From positions 1,277,155 through 1,328,154 of the forward strand of contig RPFO01000104.1 of NCBI GenBank assembly GCA_009746045.1: a stretch of DNA of 51,000 nt, read 5' to 3'. Positions 19,014 to 30,400 of this stretch are shown one piece after another. Within the stretch, counting starts at the first letter, position 1. Each line of letters starts with the position of its first letter. Source of the stretch: Mesostigma viride (taxonomy: Eukaryota > Streptophyta > Mesostigmatophyceae > Mesostigmatales > Mesostigmataceae). Both the position numbers and the translations under genes were made by a program. The notes below the pieces were generated by a model. The model worked only from the letters and a program-made list of their open reading frames with translations. It did no database searches and was not told the origin of the DNA.

Positions 19014-20987
19014 AGGGAGAGAGAGAGAGAGGGAGGGAGGGAGGGAGGGAGGGAGGGAGGGAGGGAGGGAGGGAGGGAGGGAGGGAGGGAGGGAGGGAGG
19101 GAGGGAGGGAGGGAGGGAGGGAGGGAGGGAGGGAGGGAGGGAGGGAGGGAGGGAGGGAGGGAGGAGGGAGGAGGGAGGAGGGAGGGAGGGAGGGAGGGAG
19201 GGAGGGAGGGAGGGAGGGAGGAGGAGGGAGGGAGGGAGGGAGGGGGAGGAGGAGGGAGGGAGGGAGGGAGGGAGGGAGGGAGGGAGGAGGGAGGGAGGGA
19301 GGGAGGGAGGGAGGGAGGGAGGGAGGGAGGGAGGGAGGGAGGGAGGGAGGGAGGGAGGGAGGGAGGGAGGGAGGGAGGGAGGGAGGGAGGGAGGGAGGGA
19401 GGGAGGGAGGGAGGGAGGGAGGGAGGGAAACCAACAAGACGCAGAGTAAGGATGGAGCCAACCAGAGGATGCCTGCAGCGAGGCTTGCCTGCGTGATCTT
19501 ACACCAAAGGAGCGCGACGGCAACTTTGCATGCACGCAACTACTGGGCAATCGGCTACCCATTCAAACGTTTGCAAGTGAGACCCTCGTGCCCAGATGGG
19601 GGCGCACTGCTCCAAGCAGACAAGCTGGCCAGTAGCCGTGGCGCTAGAGGATACAGGTCCAAGCAGAGAAGCTGAGGATACAGGTCCAAGCAGAGAAGCT
19701 GAGGATATAGGAGCGCGGGGAGACCCTTGAGGCCAGCCATATAAGGGTGGACAGCTCCCGTGCTCAAGGGTATTTGTAAAGACTGCGACAAGAACAGTGA
19801 CATTGGTGAGGCTGGCTGCAGCCAGATGGTGGACAAGCAATCCGACGCCACCCGACGCCACCCACCGGCGCATCAGCCTCCGACGGCGCCACTTGGCGCT
19901 GCCACCATCCCCGGTGGGGGTCCACCCGTGTGATTGTCTCTGGTTGCGGGTCACCACTGCGGTCGACGGCGAAATCAAACCCAAACGGCATCACGTTGGG
20001 CAGCATGCCCTTCCCTGGGTGGTTTGCCAGGTGCCCCAGGGCCAAGGGGTGGCACCACTCCAGCGCGCCCACGGGGGCACCGCGCAACCGCGCCTCCCGA
20101 CCCCGCGCACTGCCCCGGGAGGAGGAGGACCTCCACAGCTCGCTCTCTTGCGCGCACTGGTCCTCCGCGTAGCCCCAGGTGCGGTGCTCGGACGGGCCCG
20201 CGTGGCCACCCTGCAGGGGGTCTAGCCCCCACGAGAGGCCGTCGGCGATGTGGGTGTCGAAGCGGGAGAAGAGGTAGTCATTGTGGCGGTCGACTTTGGG
20301 GTAGTCCTTCATGCGCTTGTGCTCGTGGCGGCTGTACACGACGCCTGGGTAGAGAGCCACCAGGGTGCCCTGCGGAACGCGCCCTTCCAGGAAGAGTCCC
20401 TGGCCGGCCTCTGGGTGCTCCACACGGGAGGGCCCGACCGAGAGAGAGAAGCCCAGAACGGAACGGACGCATCTCCCTAGCTCTGCACGCGATAAAGACG
20501 CACCTGCCTGGTCCGTGCCGTCCGCTCGCATCCGCTCGAGCAGCCCGGCCACGACTTCCTCTTGCGCGGTCCTGGAGGCGGCCGCGGCCGTCTTGGCGCA
20601 GTTGTGGTCGGAGACGGCGTACGCGAGGCCTCCCGAGGGTCCGGCAGGCTGCGTGGCTGCGCTCGCGGGTTGTTCAATCCTGGCATATGCTTCCGCCAGG
20701 GAAGAGTTCATGTGTCTCGCGTGGAGAATTCTGGCAACGGTCAGGAATTGGGACGTTATGCTATGCGTCACCACCCGCTCTTGCTCCTCTATACCTGGCT
20801 CGGCCGGGTCGATAGCGGCTCCCGCAGCTGCTCCCTCGGACCGACCGTTTACCTGCGTCCTCTGTGCCAAAAGGCACTGATACAACTTGCGGACGTCGAT
20901 CTCTCGCTGGGCTCGCCCCTTGTTCGTAACCGGCTCCATGGACGTAACCCCCTCAAGCATTTTCCACAAACCCCTGGCTTTCGACAT
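17662..20987 (-). CDS. SETD9-like SET-domain protein (two exons recognised)
   Basis: Putative SET-domain lysine methyltransferase relative. Exon 1 runs from the first ATG (20,987) to about 19,968-19,955. The terminal exon is 17,904-17,662, entered through TTACAG at 17,910-17,905. The SET region begins near residue 175 with LGFSLSVG and G-Q-G-L-F-L, then TLVALYPGVVYS, YLFSRFDTHIADG, and HPLALGHLANHPGKGMLPNV (the NHS-type motif reads NHP). The last exon supplies YRRYLPNVM, ALALVSTREVTDEELLLNY (the E-L-x-x-N-Y motif) and a short tail. The order matches animal SETD9, a family with poorly known substrates. Residues 1-170 are Ala-rich and helical. The donor of exon 1 is unresolved: a phase-0 GT at 19,967 is weak and a better GT at 19,954 is out of phase, so a missed small exon is possible. 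Confidence 0.8.
18396..18543. repeat. 74-bp perfect tandem duplication
   Basis: Two nearly identical 74-bp copies containing CTGCAGAAGGGCACCCACGC and AGTATCAGTGAGACAACCAC, inside the SET gene intron. The near-identity points to a recent event. Confidence 0.9.
18925..19429. repeat. (GA)n then (GGGA)n microsatellite in the SET gene intron
   Basis: About 85 bp of GA dinucleotides pass into ~420 bp of GGGA with GGA interruptions. It lies between the two SET exons, so it should be transcribed as a pyrimidine-rich intron on the gene strand. The SLPPSLPP and GGREGG ORFs are artefacts. Confidence 0.95.
19650..19710. repeat. 27-bp tandem repeat, two copies
   Basis: GAGGATACAGGTCCAAGCAG followed by AGAAGCT occurs twice in tandem with a third partial copy, within the SET gene intron. 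Confidence 0.85.
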
Positions 20988-21435
20988 CTTCTGGGCTATG
21001 GTGGCCAGCAGCAAGCCGGTATACCAATGTGCAGGGCTCGGGATTCAGAGCACGAACCTGGCATGAAACTTCAGTGTTTGACTTTTCTGTGGCGAAACCC
21101 TCATGACAACGGGCTTATGGCGAGGCCGCTTGGCGAGGCTGCACCGTCCTCGCATGGCAAATAATTGCCCGACCAGTGCCAGAGTGTACCTCATCAACCA
21201 TTTCACCAACAGCTGATCAGCGCTGTTTCATCCTGTTTTTTTTTCGTTTGGATGTGATTACTGATTACCTATTGCCACGGCTTTGCATGGTCTTTCTCAT
21301 CGACACATCATGCATTCATGCTGCCCGCCGTCAACATGTGATTTCGAGCAGCCGCGGATGCCCACGTTGGGTTTGGTTCGCTGCCTCGTGAAAATCCGGT
21401 CAGATCGGACGTCGCGCCAGCCACCCACAAGCTGG

Positions 21436-21459
21436 ATTGTGCAATATGTATTGCACAAT
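21436..21459. repeat. Perfect 11-bp inverted repeat
   Basis: ATTGTGCAATA and its exact complement TATTGCACAAT are separated by TG. It lies ~450 bp upstream of the SET gene start in otherwise featureless DNA (21,015-22,470). It could be a dyad binding site or a tiny element remnant. Confidence 0.6.
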
Positions 21460-22499
21460 GCATTCATGCGCAGAAATTGGACGCAGCCACGCAGGCCCCC
21501 GCGCGTACAAAGTACAAACTGGGCGCGGCATACAAGTGGCCGCAAGCATTATTCTGGCATGAGTTACCTCAACATTATGTAATTATTGTAGTCCCCGGAC
21601 GACCAGTAAATGGAATTTGCCGGAGCTCACATTTGTGGAAAGGAATTGGGATTGTAGGTTGTTTGTAGGATTTGTCAACGACAATTGCGGGAAGGTCCCT
21701 AAACTTTTTATTTTTGCGGCGACTGGTTGAATGCTAGTAGAAACACGAAGAAATACGACGACCAGGTCACCTGCCTAGGAGCACCCCGTTATCTTCAAAC
21801 AGCCAATGCTTTAGCTTGCTTTTGACAGCCATGGACTGCACCCTTCCCCCTTGCATACGGGTGTACGGCGTTGAGGTAACCGACGTGCCGCTATATCATG
21901 ATGTATAATCGGGTGTGAAGAGCCAGCATTCTTACCGCAAGAGAAGCAACTATTTGTCATGCGCATGCCATCCTGGCCGGCACAATCTGACTTTTTGCGA
22001 GCTGGCTGGGTCTTCTTCCTTGGCTGGTCGTCTAATTGGCTTCATCACGTTCGTTTCTCGGAGTATACGCATTCGTGTTCCTTTAGGTCTCATTTGTAAC
22101 TTGTTATTCTCAGGCTTTACTGAAACCAGGGTGTGATCTCTCTTGCCCCACCAGCCACCTTTCATAACTGCAGAAACAGTGTAGTAAAGAATTGACTAAA
22201 GAAAAACAAGAGCCAGGCTGAACTTTGATCCAGTTGACCAACTTTTAGTTCCAGCCCCACGCCGCCAACTCGTTGCAAACCCTGACGTCTACTCCGGGGA
22301 GGGGTCTGTCCGCCACCTATGTGTCAACACCAGGGCAACAGAACGCTTGGCACGCCAGACACCGACCACGCCCGCGCGCTGCTTCTGGCGGCACACACAC
22401 GCGGGTGCGCCGCCGACGTCCAACCGTCTGACGAGAACGGCAACTACCCGACCTGGGGGCCACCTGGCGCCTGTCAGGCCGTCGTCGTCCCCTGCTCCT

Positions 22500-23053
22500 T
22501 TGGTGAGGCTCGCCCCTGAGTGAGGCCATGTTGAATGGCTACAGCAGTTGTCATGCTGCCACCGCCGGCCCGACTGGGCTGGCGGTTGGGGTTTATCCCT
22601 TTATAAGCTGCCCAGTCCCATGGATAAAAACCCTCTTGTCTTTCGAAAAACAGTTGTGAATGAAAGAGCATCAGCTGACGTATATATTCTAAATCTCCAT
22701 TTTGAGCTAAAATGTTGGGAATAATTTGGCGCTTAATGAGTTTAGCCTGCGACACAGAACGCGCTTTTAATGCATGGATAAAAGCCTGCGATGATTTTGA
22801 TTTAGCCAGGTATTGCAAAGGCGTTGTTTTAAGTTTTTTTTACGGCAATTCTCAGTTCTTGATCGACATCGCACTGCTGCAATAAGGTTAACAGAACCCG
22901 ACTATCCTTTTGATTCAATGCCATGGAAAGGGGTAATATATAATTATGCACCCTGAAGACATTTGCGGTGGGCGTTGGGAATGTGGGCAACGTTTCGGCC
23001 CACCCGTCCTTGTAGGTGCCGGAAAATTTGGCCGCAAAACTGCGTATCTTCAT
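22500..23053 (-). pseudogene. Bacterial-type ankyrin-like protein fragment, frameshifted
   Basis: A minus-strand ORF begins MKIRSFAAKFSGTYKDGW (ATG at 23,053). It continues with ALNQKDSRVLLTLLQQCDVD and stops just after a run of eight A (plus-strand T run at 22,834-22,841). The next frame continues without a gap: TTPLQYLAKSKSSQAFIHAL, a long helix, then GFYPWDWAAYKGI. The helical pairs, T-P-L-Q-Y-L-A and the G-x-x-P-x-x-x-A-A-x-x-G ending are ankyrin-repeat-like. Codons are A/T-ending and the base composition (22.6-23.0 kb) is clearly AT-richer than the neighbours, resembling proteins of intracellular gamma-proteobacteria. The homopolymer shift may be a real mutation or a sequencing error. 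The coding-like part fades near 22,585. Alternatively it is an assembly contaminant. Confidence 0.55.
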
Positions 23054-23234
23054 GTCATGCCATCATCCCCTTAGGTGATGACAAAGGCCATCGCCACCTG
23101 CACAATGCCTCTGTGGGGCGTGCCAGTTGTCATCCATCGCTGCTCTGAAACATCGCTGCTTGCTTCTCCTTAACTGGGGCCCGTCGCTGCTTCATGGTCT
23201 GGGCAAGTTACCCATGAGGCGTAGGGCGGTGGCT

Positions 23235-23300
23235 GCGTCGAACATGGCGGTGTCGAACATGGCTGTGTCTAATATGGCTGTGTGTAACATGGCTATGGGC
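23235..23300. repeat. 15-bp tandem repeat, about four copies
   Basis: Variants of GTGTCGAACATGGCT repeat with slight divergence, followed by looser echoes (GCTGGCTAGGTAA) to about 23,370. Confidence 0.8.
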
Positions 23301-23586
23301 CTATGTGTAATTATTTAGTAGCATAAGCTGGCTACGTATAAGATGGCTAGGTAAAAGCTGGCTAGGTAAATGGGATATGTATGAGCTGGCTCTGCTCTCC
23401 TTCCTCCCCCTCTGGCTGTGTGCTCATCCTTATCCAACATTTCACCAAGTCCCAAGACACGGGGCCTCCTTGGGGAGCCCTAAAGCAGAGTGTACGCGGA
23501 GGATGACGGTGGTCTCTCACGCTGTACTGGTCCACTTGCCACCCTGGGCGTGCTGACGTTCTAGATCCACCCCCTTCTGCTCCCCG

Positions 23587-24819
23587 CCCTGTGCCCTGTG
23601 CCCTGTGCCCTGTGCCCTGTGCCCTGTGCCCTGCGCCCTGTGCCCTGTGCCCTGTGCCCTGTGCCCTGCGCCCTGCGCCCTGCGCCCTGCGCCCTGCGCC
23701 CTGCGCCCTGCGCCCTGCGCCCTGCGCCCTGTGCCCTGTGCCCTGTGCCCTGTCTGTGCCCTGTGCCGTGTGCCCTGTGCCCTGTGCCGTGTGCCCTGCG
23801 CCCTGTGCCCTGTGCCCTGCGCCCTGTGCCCTGTGCCCTGTGCCCTGTGCCCTGTGCCCTGTGCCGTGTGCCCTGTGCCCTGTGCCCTGTGCCCTGTGCC
23901 CTGTGCCCTGTGCCGTGTGCCCTGTGCCCTGTGCCCTGTGCCCTGTGCCCTGTGCCCTGTGCCCTGTGCCCTGTGCCCTGTGCCCTGTGCCCTGTGCCGT
24001 GTGCCCTGTGCCGTGTGCCCTGTGCCCTGTGCCCTGTGCCCTGTGCCCTGTGCCCTGTGCCCTGTGCCCTGTGCCCTGTGCCCTGTGCCGTGTGCCCTGT
24101 GCCCTGTGCCCTGTGCCCTGTGCCCTGTGCCCTGTGCCGTGTGCCCTGTGCCCTGTGCCGTGTGCCCTGCGCCCTGTGCCCTGTGCCGTGTGCCCTGTGC
24201 CCTGTGCCCTGTGCCGTGTGCCCTGTGCCCTGTGCCCTGTGCCCTGTGCCCTGTGCCGTGTGCCCTGTGCCCTGTGCCCTGTGCCCTGTGCCCTGTGCCC
24301 TGTGCCCTGTGCCCTGTGCCCTGTGCCCTGTGCCCTGTGCCCTGTGCCCTGTGCCCTGTGCCCTGTGCCCTGTGCCCTGTGCCGTGTGCCCTGTGCCCTG
24401 TGCCCTGTGCCCTGTGCCCTGTGCCCTGTGCCCTGTGCCCTGTGCCCTGTGCCCTGTGCCGTGTGCCCTGTGCCCTGTGCCCTGTGCCCTGTGCCCTGTG
24501 CCCTGTGCCCTGTGCCGTGTGCCCTGTGCCCTGTGCCCTGTGCCCTGTGCCCTGTGCCCTGTGCCCTGTGCCCTGTGCCCTGTGCCCTGTGCCCTGTGCC
24601 CTGTGCCCTGTGCCCTGTGCCGTGTGCCCTGTGCCCTGTGCCCTGTGCCCTGTGCCCTGTGCCCTGTGCCCTGTGCCCTGTGCCCTGTGCCGTGTGCCCT
24701 GTGCCCTGTGCCCTGTGCCCTGTGCCCTGTGCCCTGTGCCCTGTGCCCTGTGCCCTGTGCCCTGTGCCCTGTGCCCTGTGCCCTGTGCCCTGTGCCCTGT
24801 GCCCTGTGCCCTGTGCCCT
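23587..24819. repeat. (CCCTGTG)n heptamer array
   Basis: About 175 heptamers over 1.23 kb, almost perfectly in register. Variants are CCCTGCG (clustered at 23,630-23,730), CCGTGTG at scattered positions, and one short deletion near 23,753. Since 7 is not a multiple of 3 and no stop arises, all frames on both strands are open for over 400 codons. These are not genes. Confidence 0.97.
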
Positions 24820-25735
24820 CCACGCATCCATGTCCACATGTGCCCATCGCGCGTGCATCATGTGCTGGTCTCCCCACCGCCGCATGCCGCACCCTCGTCA
24901 ATCATGCCGCCAACAACATTATGCCGTTGACGCAACCGGTGCCCTTGCTGGCACTGCCCGTCATGGTGATGATGCTGGCAACGTTGGTGGCGGCGGGACG
25001 CATGACGTCACACGGCCGCGTGGGCAAACGTGCGATGGCTGTTGATTTGACTGCGGGGCATGGAAATGTCCGGGCCCTGACAGCCACATTGGGACAGGTA
25101 TGACATAGTTAGTGCTGGGTCCCATCTCTGGTCCATCATTATTGGAAAGAGGGTAGGCATGGCAGCCTAGCGGCGGCTACTTGGTGGCCTGCATCCGCCG
25201 CAGCGTCTGTAGAGGAGTTGTCTTTGTAAGCATGTGTTAATTTTCTTGTTATATGGATAGGCTATGTTGTCCCTTGAACGAAAAACAATTTATGATCTTC
25301 GTCGACGCAAGCACCTGCCTCGTCTGTGACAATGCCATGGTGCCACGGAGCGACATTGTCTGCCCTGGGTATGGGTTCCTGTCTTGTGGTGGGTGGCCGG
25401 GACGGATGCCAAGTTTGGGCCGTGGCCTGATGCCATGGCCGCTGCACCCCAAGGGAGGACCCCTCAAGGGGGGATGTGAGCCAACGGAGAGCTGTTATTG
25501 TTGCTTCTGTCCCCCGCCGCCACAGCCCTGGGCCGGTGCTGGGCGTTCGTGGGGGATTCGGTTTCTGTCCAAGAGCTTGTGTAATCCATTCCCCTGGCAA
25601 CCCCAATCAGCCCAACAGCCGCCACCTGTCCACATTGTGACCCCCCTCTCCCGTTCCACCCACCCCTTATTTTGACCAAGCACCCATCCCCTCCCCCCCC
25701 TTCCACACACACCCCTTTCCATCATGGGTGTGCAG
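24820..25735. other. Possible 5' exons or leader of the downstream gene, unresolved
   Basis: GGGACAG|GTATGA at about 25,098 is a good splice donor after an open frame from 24,905. The segment 25,262-25,368 reads with a C-x-x-C pair (TCLVCDNAMVPRSDIVCPG) before GG|GTATGG. Phases do not fit cleanly with the exon at 25,736, so no model is proposed. Confidence 0.25.
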
Positions 25736-26823
25736 ATTGTGTCCGCCTGGCGCACGTCCCTGCTGCGGCACAAGTCCTACGCCACCCTGGCCACCAGCGC
25801 GTGCGGGGCCGAGTCATCGCCCGCAAGGAGGGTGGATGGTGAGAATGCTGCGCCCAGCAATGGCATTCGGGTGGACGGAGGCACGGATGACCCCACCACG
25901 GTGGCCGCGTTGCTATCCACAGCCGACGGCGCCCGCTGCCCTGCCTGCCAGTGTGTGGTGGGGTCAGCTGGCCGGGTTCGGAAGGGGCCCGGCTCCGCAT
26001 CCTGTGGTGGAACGACGGAGGCGGCCCCAGTGCTGTGGCTCCTGAACGCCGACGGGTTTTTTGACGGGCTGATGGTAAGACGGGTACTCTTGATGGTGCG
26101 TGGCACCTGCGGTAGATGGGCTGATGGTGCATGGCTTCCGATGGTTGCCTCCATGCCTGGAAACAGCCAGCCTTTCGGACGTGACCCCAGACTTGAGCAT
26201 GGATAGAGGGCTTGCGCTCGCGCTTCTGAGCTTGTTGCCCGCTGGAACAGTGAGGTCCCATCATCGTGCATCACCCGCATCGTGGCCAGCATGAGGGCCG
26301 GGATGTACGCACTTGGCTGGTGGCAGAGCCGGTGTATGCTCGGGACGTGGGGTAATCACTGTATTGGTATTGTTCCGTGAGGTTGTGGGGCACCGCGCAG
26401 AGCACAGCAGCTGCTTTTTCTCGGAGATCATCGTCACAAGAATACAAATAGTTATCAACTTTAATGTTGCTTACTGTTTGCATTTTAGTGCCTTGATGCT
26501 AGCGTATACCTCGTACTACTACATCATGGCCTTGCTTTCTTGCCCAGTATCAGCTTGGCTCGGCAGTTAGCGCCTTCACGTGCCTGGACACCGCCCGCTG
26601 GTCACGACATGCACGCACGTGCTGTGTCCTCGCATCAACTTCCTGGTGTTTACGTCTCTTGCTCTGGCACCATGCGGCACCATGCGGCACTGTGCTGCTC
26701 TGGCACCATGCGGCATCCTTCTCTTGCAGCAATGGGTGGTGCACACGGACCGCGCCCGTGGGGAGGTCCCTGGGGAGGACCCTGGTGCTGCGACGGTCCC
26801 GCTGGCGTGCCCTGGAGGCTGCG
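25736..26823 (+). CDS. Two probable upstream exons of the PUS3-bearing transcript
   Basis: Exon 25,736-26,074 follows a long pyrimidine tract ending GTGTGCAG and ends GATG|GTAAGA. It encodes IVSAWRTSLLRHKSYATLAT, an RCPACQC cysteine cluster and APVLWLLNADGFFDGLM. Exon 26,730-26,823 lies between TTCTCTTGCAG and GTAAGA and encodes QWVVHTDRARGEV and the ending ACPGGC. Phases are 0/0 and then 1, and the next exon with a matching phase-1 acceptor is 36,490, giving ACPGGC-G-HVIGTLRCQPD across the junction. The three exons plus PUS3 sum to exactly 704 codons including the stop. The Cys pairs suggest a zinc-binding module, but no family is recognised. They could belong to a separate gene. Confidence 0.5.
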
Positions 26824-27157
26824 GTAAGAATCAATTCTGGCAGCGCAACAAGCGATCCCATGGAAGCAGCCAAGTGGACAATGTAAGCATCCAAGTGGAC
26901 AGTAGCAGACTGTCCATTCCTCAAGGGAAGTGTCCACTCTTAAGTCGCAGCCATACTCCCATCAGTTACTTCAAAGCGGACTCTGAGGGGCTCTAGGCAG
27001 ACCCTATAGCGGTTCTCGATAGCTGGACTACTCCCCCTCCACATTTCACAGCAAGCCCGGGCACCATCACGGCATGTGGGTGGCACTGTGCAAGCTCAAG
27101 ATACGAAGCATCCGCGATGTAACAAGAGGCGACGCTTCTCGTCCACGTCTCCACGGT

Positions 27158-27335
27158 ATAGTATGCAGGGCTGGTATAGTATGCAGGGCTGGTATAGTAT
27201 GCAGGGCTGGTATAGTATGCAGGGCTGGTATAGTATGCAGGGCTGGTATAGTATGCAGGGCTGGGATAGTATGCAGGGCTGGTATAGTATGCAGGGCTGG
27301 TATAGTATGCATGGCTGGTATCGTATGCATGGCCG
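27158..27335. repeat. 18-bp minisatellite, about ten copies
   Basis: Unit GGTATAGTATGCAGGGCT with few variants. It lies in the large intron, ~340 bp after the donor at 26,824. Confidence 0.95.
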
Positions 27336-27479
27336 GACTGTTGTGCACGCCCCCTGCCGACTTGATGGGATGGCCCCCTGCGCTGCCAAGGAATGCGCGC
27401 CGCTGCTGCCCACGGTCTGCGGCGGTTGGTTGTGCGTGCCGGTGGCAGTAACCGGGGAACTGCCAGCACGGCAGGTTGG

Positions 27480-30400
27480 GATGGGGGCGATGGATGGATG
27501 GTGTGGGGATGGGAGCGGTGGATGGGTGTGTGGGGACATGACTGGATGGATGGTGTGGGGATGGGAGCGGTGGATGGGTGTGTGGGGATGGGAGCGGTGG
27601 ATGGGTGTGTGGGGACATGACTGGATGGATGGTGTGGGGATGGGAGCGGTGGATGGGTGTGTGGGGACATGACTGGATGGATGGTGTGGGGATGGGAGCG
27701 GTGGATGGGTGTGTGGGGATGGGAGCGGTGGATGGGTGTGTGGGGACATGACTGGATGGATGGTGTGGGGATGGGAGCGGTGGATGGGTGTGTGGGGACA
27801 TGACTGGATGGATGGTGTGGGGATGGGAGCGGTGGATGGGTGTGTGGGGACATGACTGGATGGATGGTGTGGGGATGGGAGCGGTGGATGGGTGTGTGGG
27901 GACACGACTGGATGGATGGTGTGGGGATGGGAGCGGTGGATGGGTGTGTGGGGACATGACTGGATGGATGGTGTGGGGATGGGAGCGGTGGATGGGTGTG
28001 TGGGGACATGACTGGATGGATGGTGTGGGGATGGGAGCGGTGGATGGGTGTGTGGGGACACGACTGGATGGATGGTGTGGGGATGGGAGCGGTGGATGGG
28101 TGTGTGGGGACATGACTGGATGGATGGTGTGGGGATGGGAGCGGTGGATGGGTGTGTGGGGACATGACTGGATGGATGGTGTGGGGATGGGAGCGGTGGA
28201 TGGGTGTGTGGGGACATGACTGGATGGATGGTGTGGGGATGGGAGCGGTGGATGGGTGTGTGGGGACATGACTGGATGGATGGTGTGGGGATGGGAGCGG
28301 TGGATGGGTGTGTGGGGACATGACTGGATGGATGGTGTGGGGATGGGAGCGGTGGATGGGTGTGTGGGGACATGACTGGATGGATGGTGTGGGGATGGGA
28401 GCGGTGGATGGGTGTGTGGGGACACGACTGGATGGATGGTGTGGGGATGGGAGCGGTGGATGGGTGTGTGGGGATGGGAGCGGTGGATGGGTGTGTGGGG
28501 ACATGACTGGATGGATGGTGTGGGGATGGGAGCGGTGGATGGGTGTGTGGGGACATGACTGGATGGATGGTGTGGGGATGGGAGCGGTGGATGGGTGTGT
28601 GGGGACACGACTGGATGGATGGTGTGGGGATGGGAGCGGTGGATGGGTGTGTGGGGACATGACTGGATGGATGGTGTGGGGATGGGAGCGGTGGATGGGT
28701 GTGTGGGGACATGACTGGATGGATGGTGTGGGGATGGGAGCGGTGGATGGGTGTGTGGGGACACGACTGGATGGATGGTGTGGGGATGGGAGCGGTGGAT
28801 GGGTGTGTGGGGACACGACTGGATGGATGGTGTGGGGATGGGAGCGGTGGATGGGTGTGTGGGGACACGACTGGATGGATGGTGTGGGGATGGGAGCGGT
28901 GGATGGGTGTGTGGGGATGGGAGCGGTGGATGGGTGTGTGGGGATGGGAGCGGTGGATGGGTGTGTGGGGACATGACTGGATGGATGGTGTGGGGATGGG
29001 AGCGGTGGATGGGTGTGTGGGGACATGACTGGATGGATGGTGTGGGGATGGGAGCGGTGGATGGGTGTGTGGGGACACGACTGGATGGATGGTGTGGGGA
29101 TGGGAGCGGTGGATGGGTGTGTGGGGACATGACTGGATGGATGGTGTGGGGATGGGAGCGGTGGATGGGTGTGTGGGGACATGACTGGATGGATGGTGTG
29201 GGGATGGGAGCGGTGGATGGGTGTGTGGGGACATGACTGGATGGATGGTGTGGGGATGGGAGCGGTGGATGGGTGTGTGGGGACACGACTGGATGGATGG
29301 TGTGGGGATGGGAGCGGTGGATGGGTGTGTGGGGACACGACTGGATGGATGGTGTGGGGATGGGAGCGGTGGATGGGTGTGTGGGGACATGACTGGATGG
29401 ATGGTGTGGGGATGGGAGCGGTGGATGGGTGTGTGGGGACATGACTGGATGGATGGTGTGGGGATGGGAGCGGTGGATGGGTGTGTGGGGACATGACTGG
29501 ATGGATGGTGTGGGGATGGGAGCGGTGGATGGGTGTGTGGGGACATGACTGGATGGATGGTGTGGGGATGGGAGCGGTGGATGGGTGTGTGGGGACATGA
29601 CTGGATGGATGGTGTGGGGATGGGAGCGGTGGATGGGTGTGTGGGGACATGACTGGATGGATGGTGTGGGGATGGGAGCGGTGGATGGGTGTGTGGGGAC
29701 ATGACTGGATGGATGGTGTGGGGATGGGAGCGGTGGATGGGTGTGTGGGGACATGACTGGATGGATGGTGTGGGGATGGGAGCGGTGGATGGGTGTGTGG
29801 GGATGGGAGCGGTGGATGGGTGTGTGGGGATGGGAGCGGTGGATGGGTGTGTGGGGACACGACTGGATGGATGGTGTGGGGATGGGAGCGGTGGATGGGT
29901 GTGTGGGGACACGACTGGATGGATGGTGTGGGGATGGGAGCGGTGGATGGGTGTGTGGGGACACGACTGGATGGATGGTGTGGGGATGGGAGCGGTGGAT
30001 GGGTGTGTGGGGACATGACTGGATGGATGGTGTGGGGATGGGAGCGGTGGATGGGTGTGTGGGGATGGGAGCGGTGGATGGGTGTGTGGGGACACGACTG
30101 GATGGATGGTGTGGGGATGGGAGCGGTGGATGGGTGTGTGGGGATGGGAGCGGTGGATGGGTGTGTGGGGACATGACTGGATGGATGGTGTGGGGATGGG
30201 AGCGGTGGATGGGTGTGTGGGGACATGACTGGATGGATGGTGTGGGGATGGGAGCGGTGGATGGGTGTGTGGGGACATGACTGGATGGATGGTGTGGGGA
30301 TGGGAGCGGTGGATGGGTGTGTGGGGACATGACTGGATGGATGGTGTGGGGATGGGAGCGGTGGATGGGTGTGTGGGGACATGACTGGATGGATGGTGTG

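Noticed and set aside
18702-19675. Ser/Leu/Pro-rich and Arg/Glu/Gly-rich ORFs (arginine-rich or extensin-like)
   Set aside because: GA/GGGA microsatellite translated in several frames, inside the SET gene intron.
23362-25103. Six long ORFs over the CCCTGTG array
   Set aside because: A heptamer without stops opens every frame on both strands. No frame shows selection or a start context.
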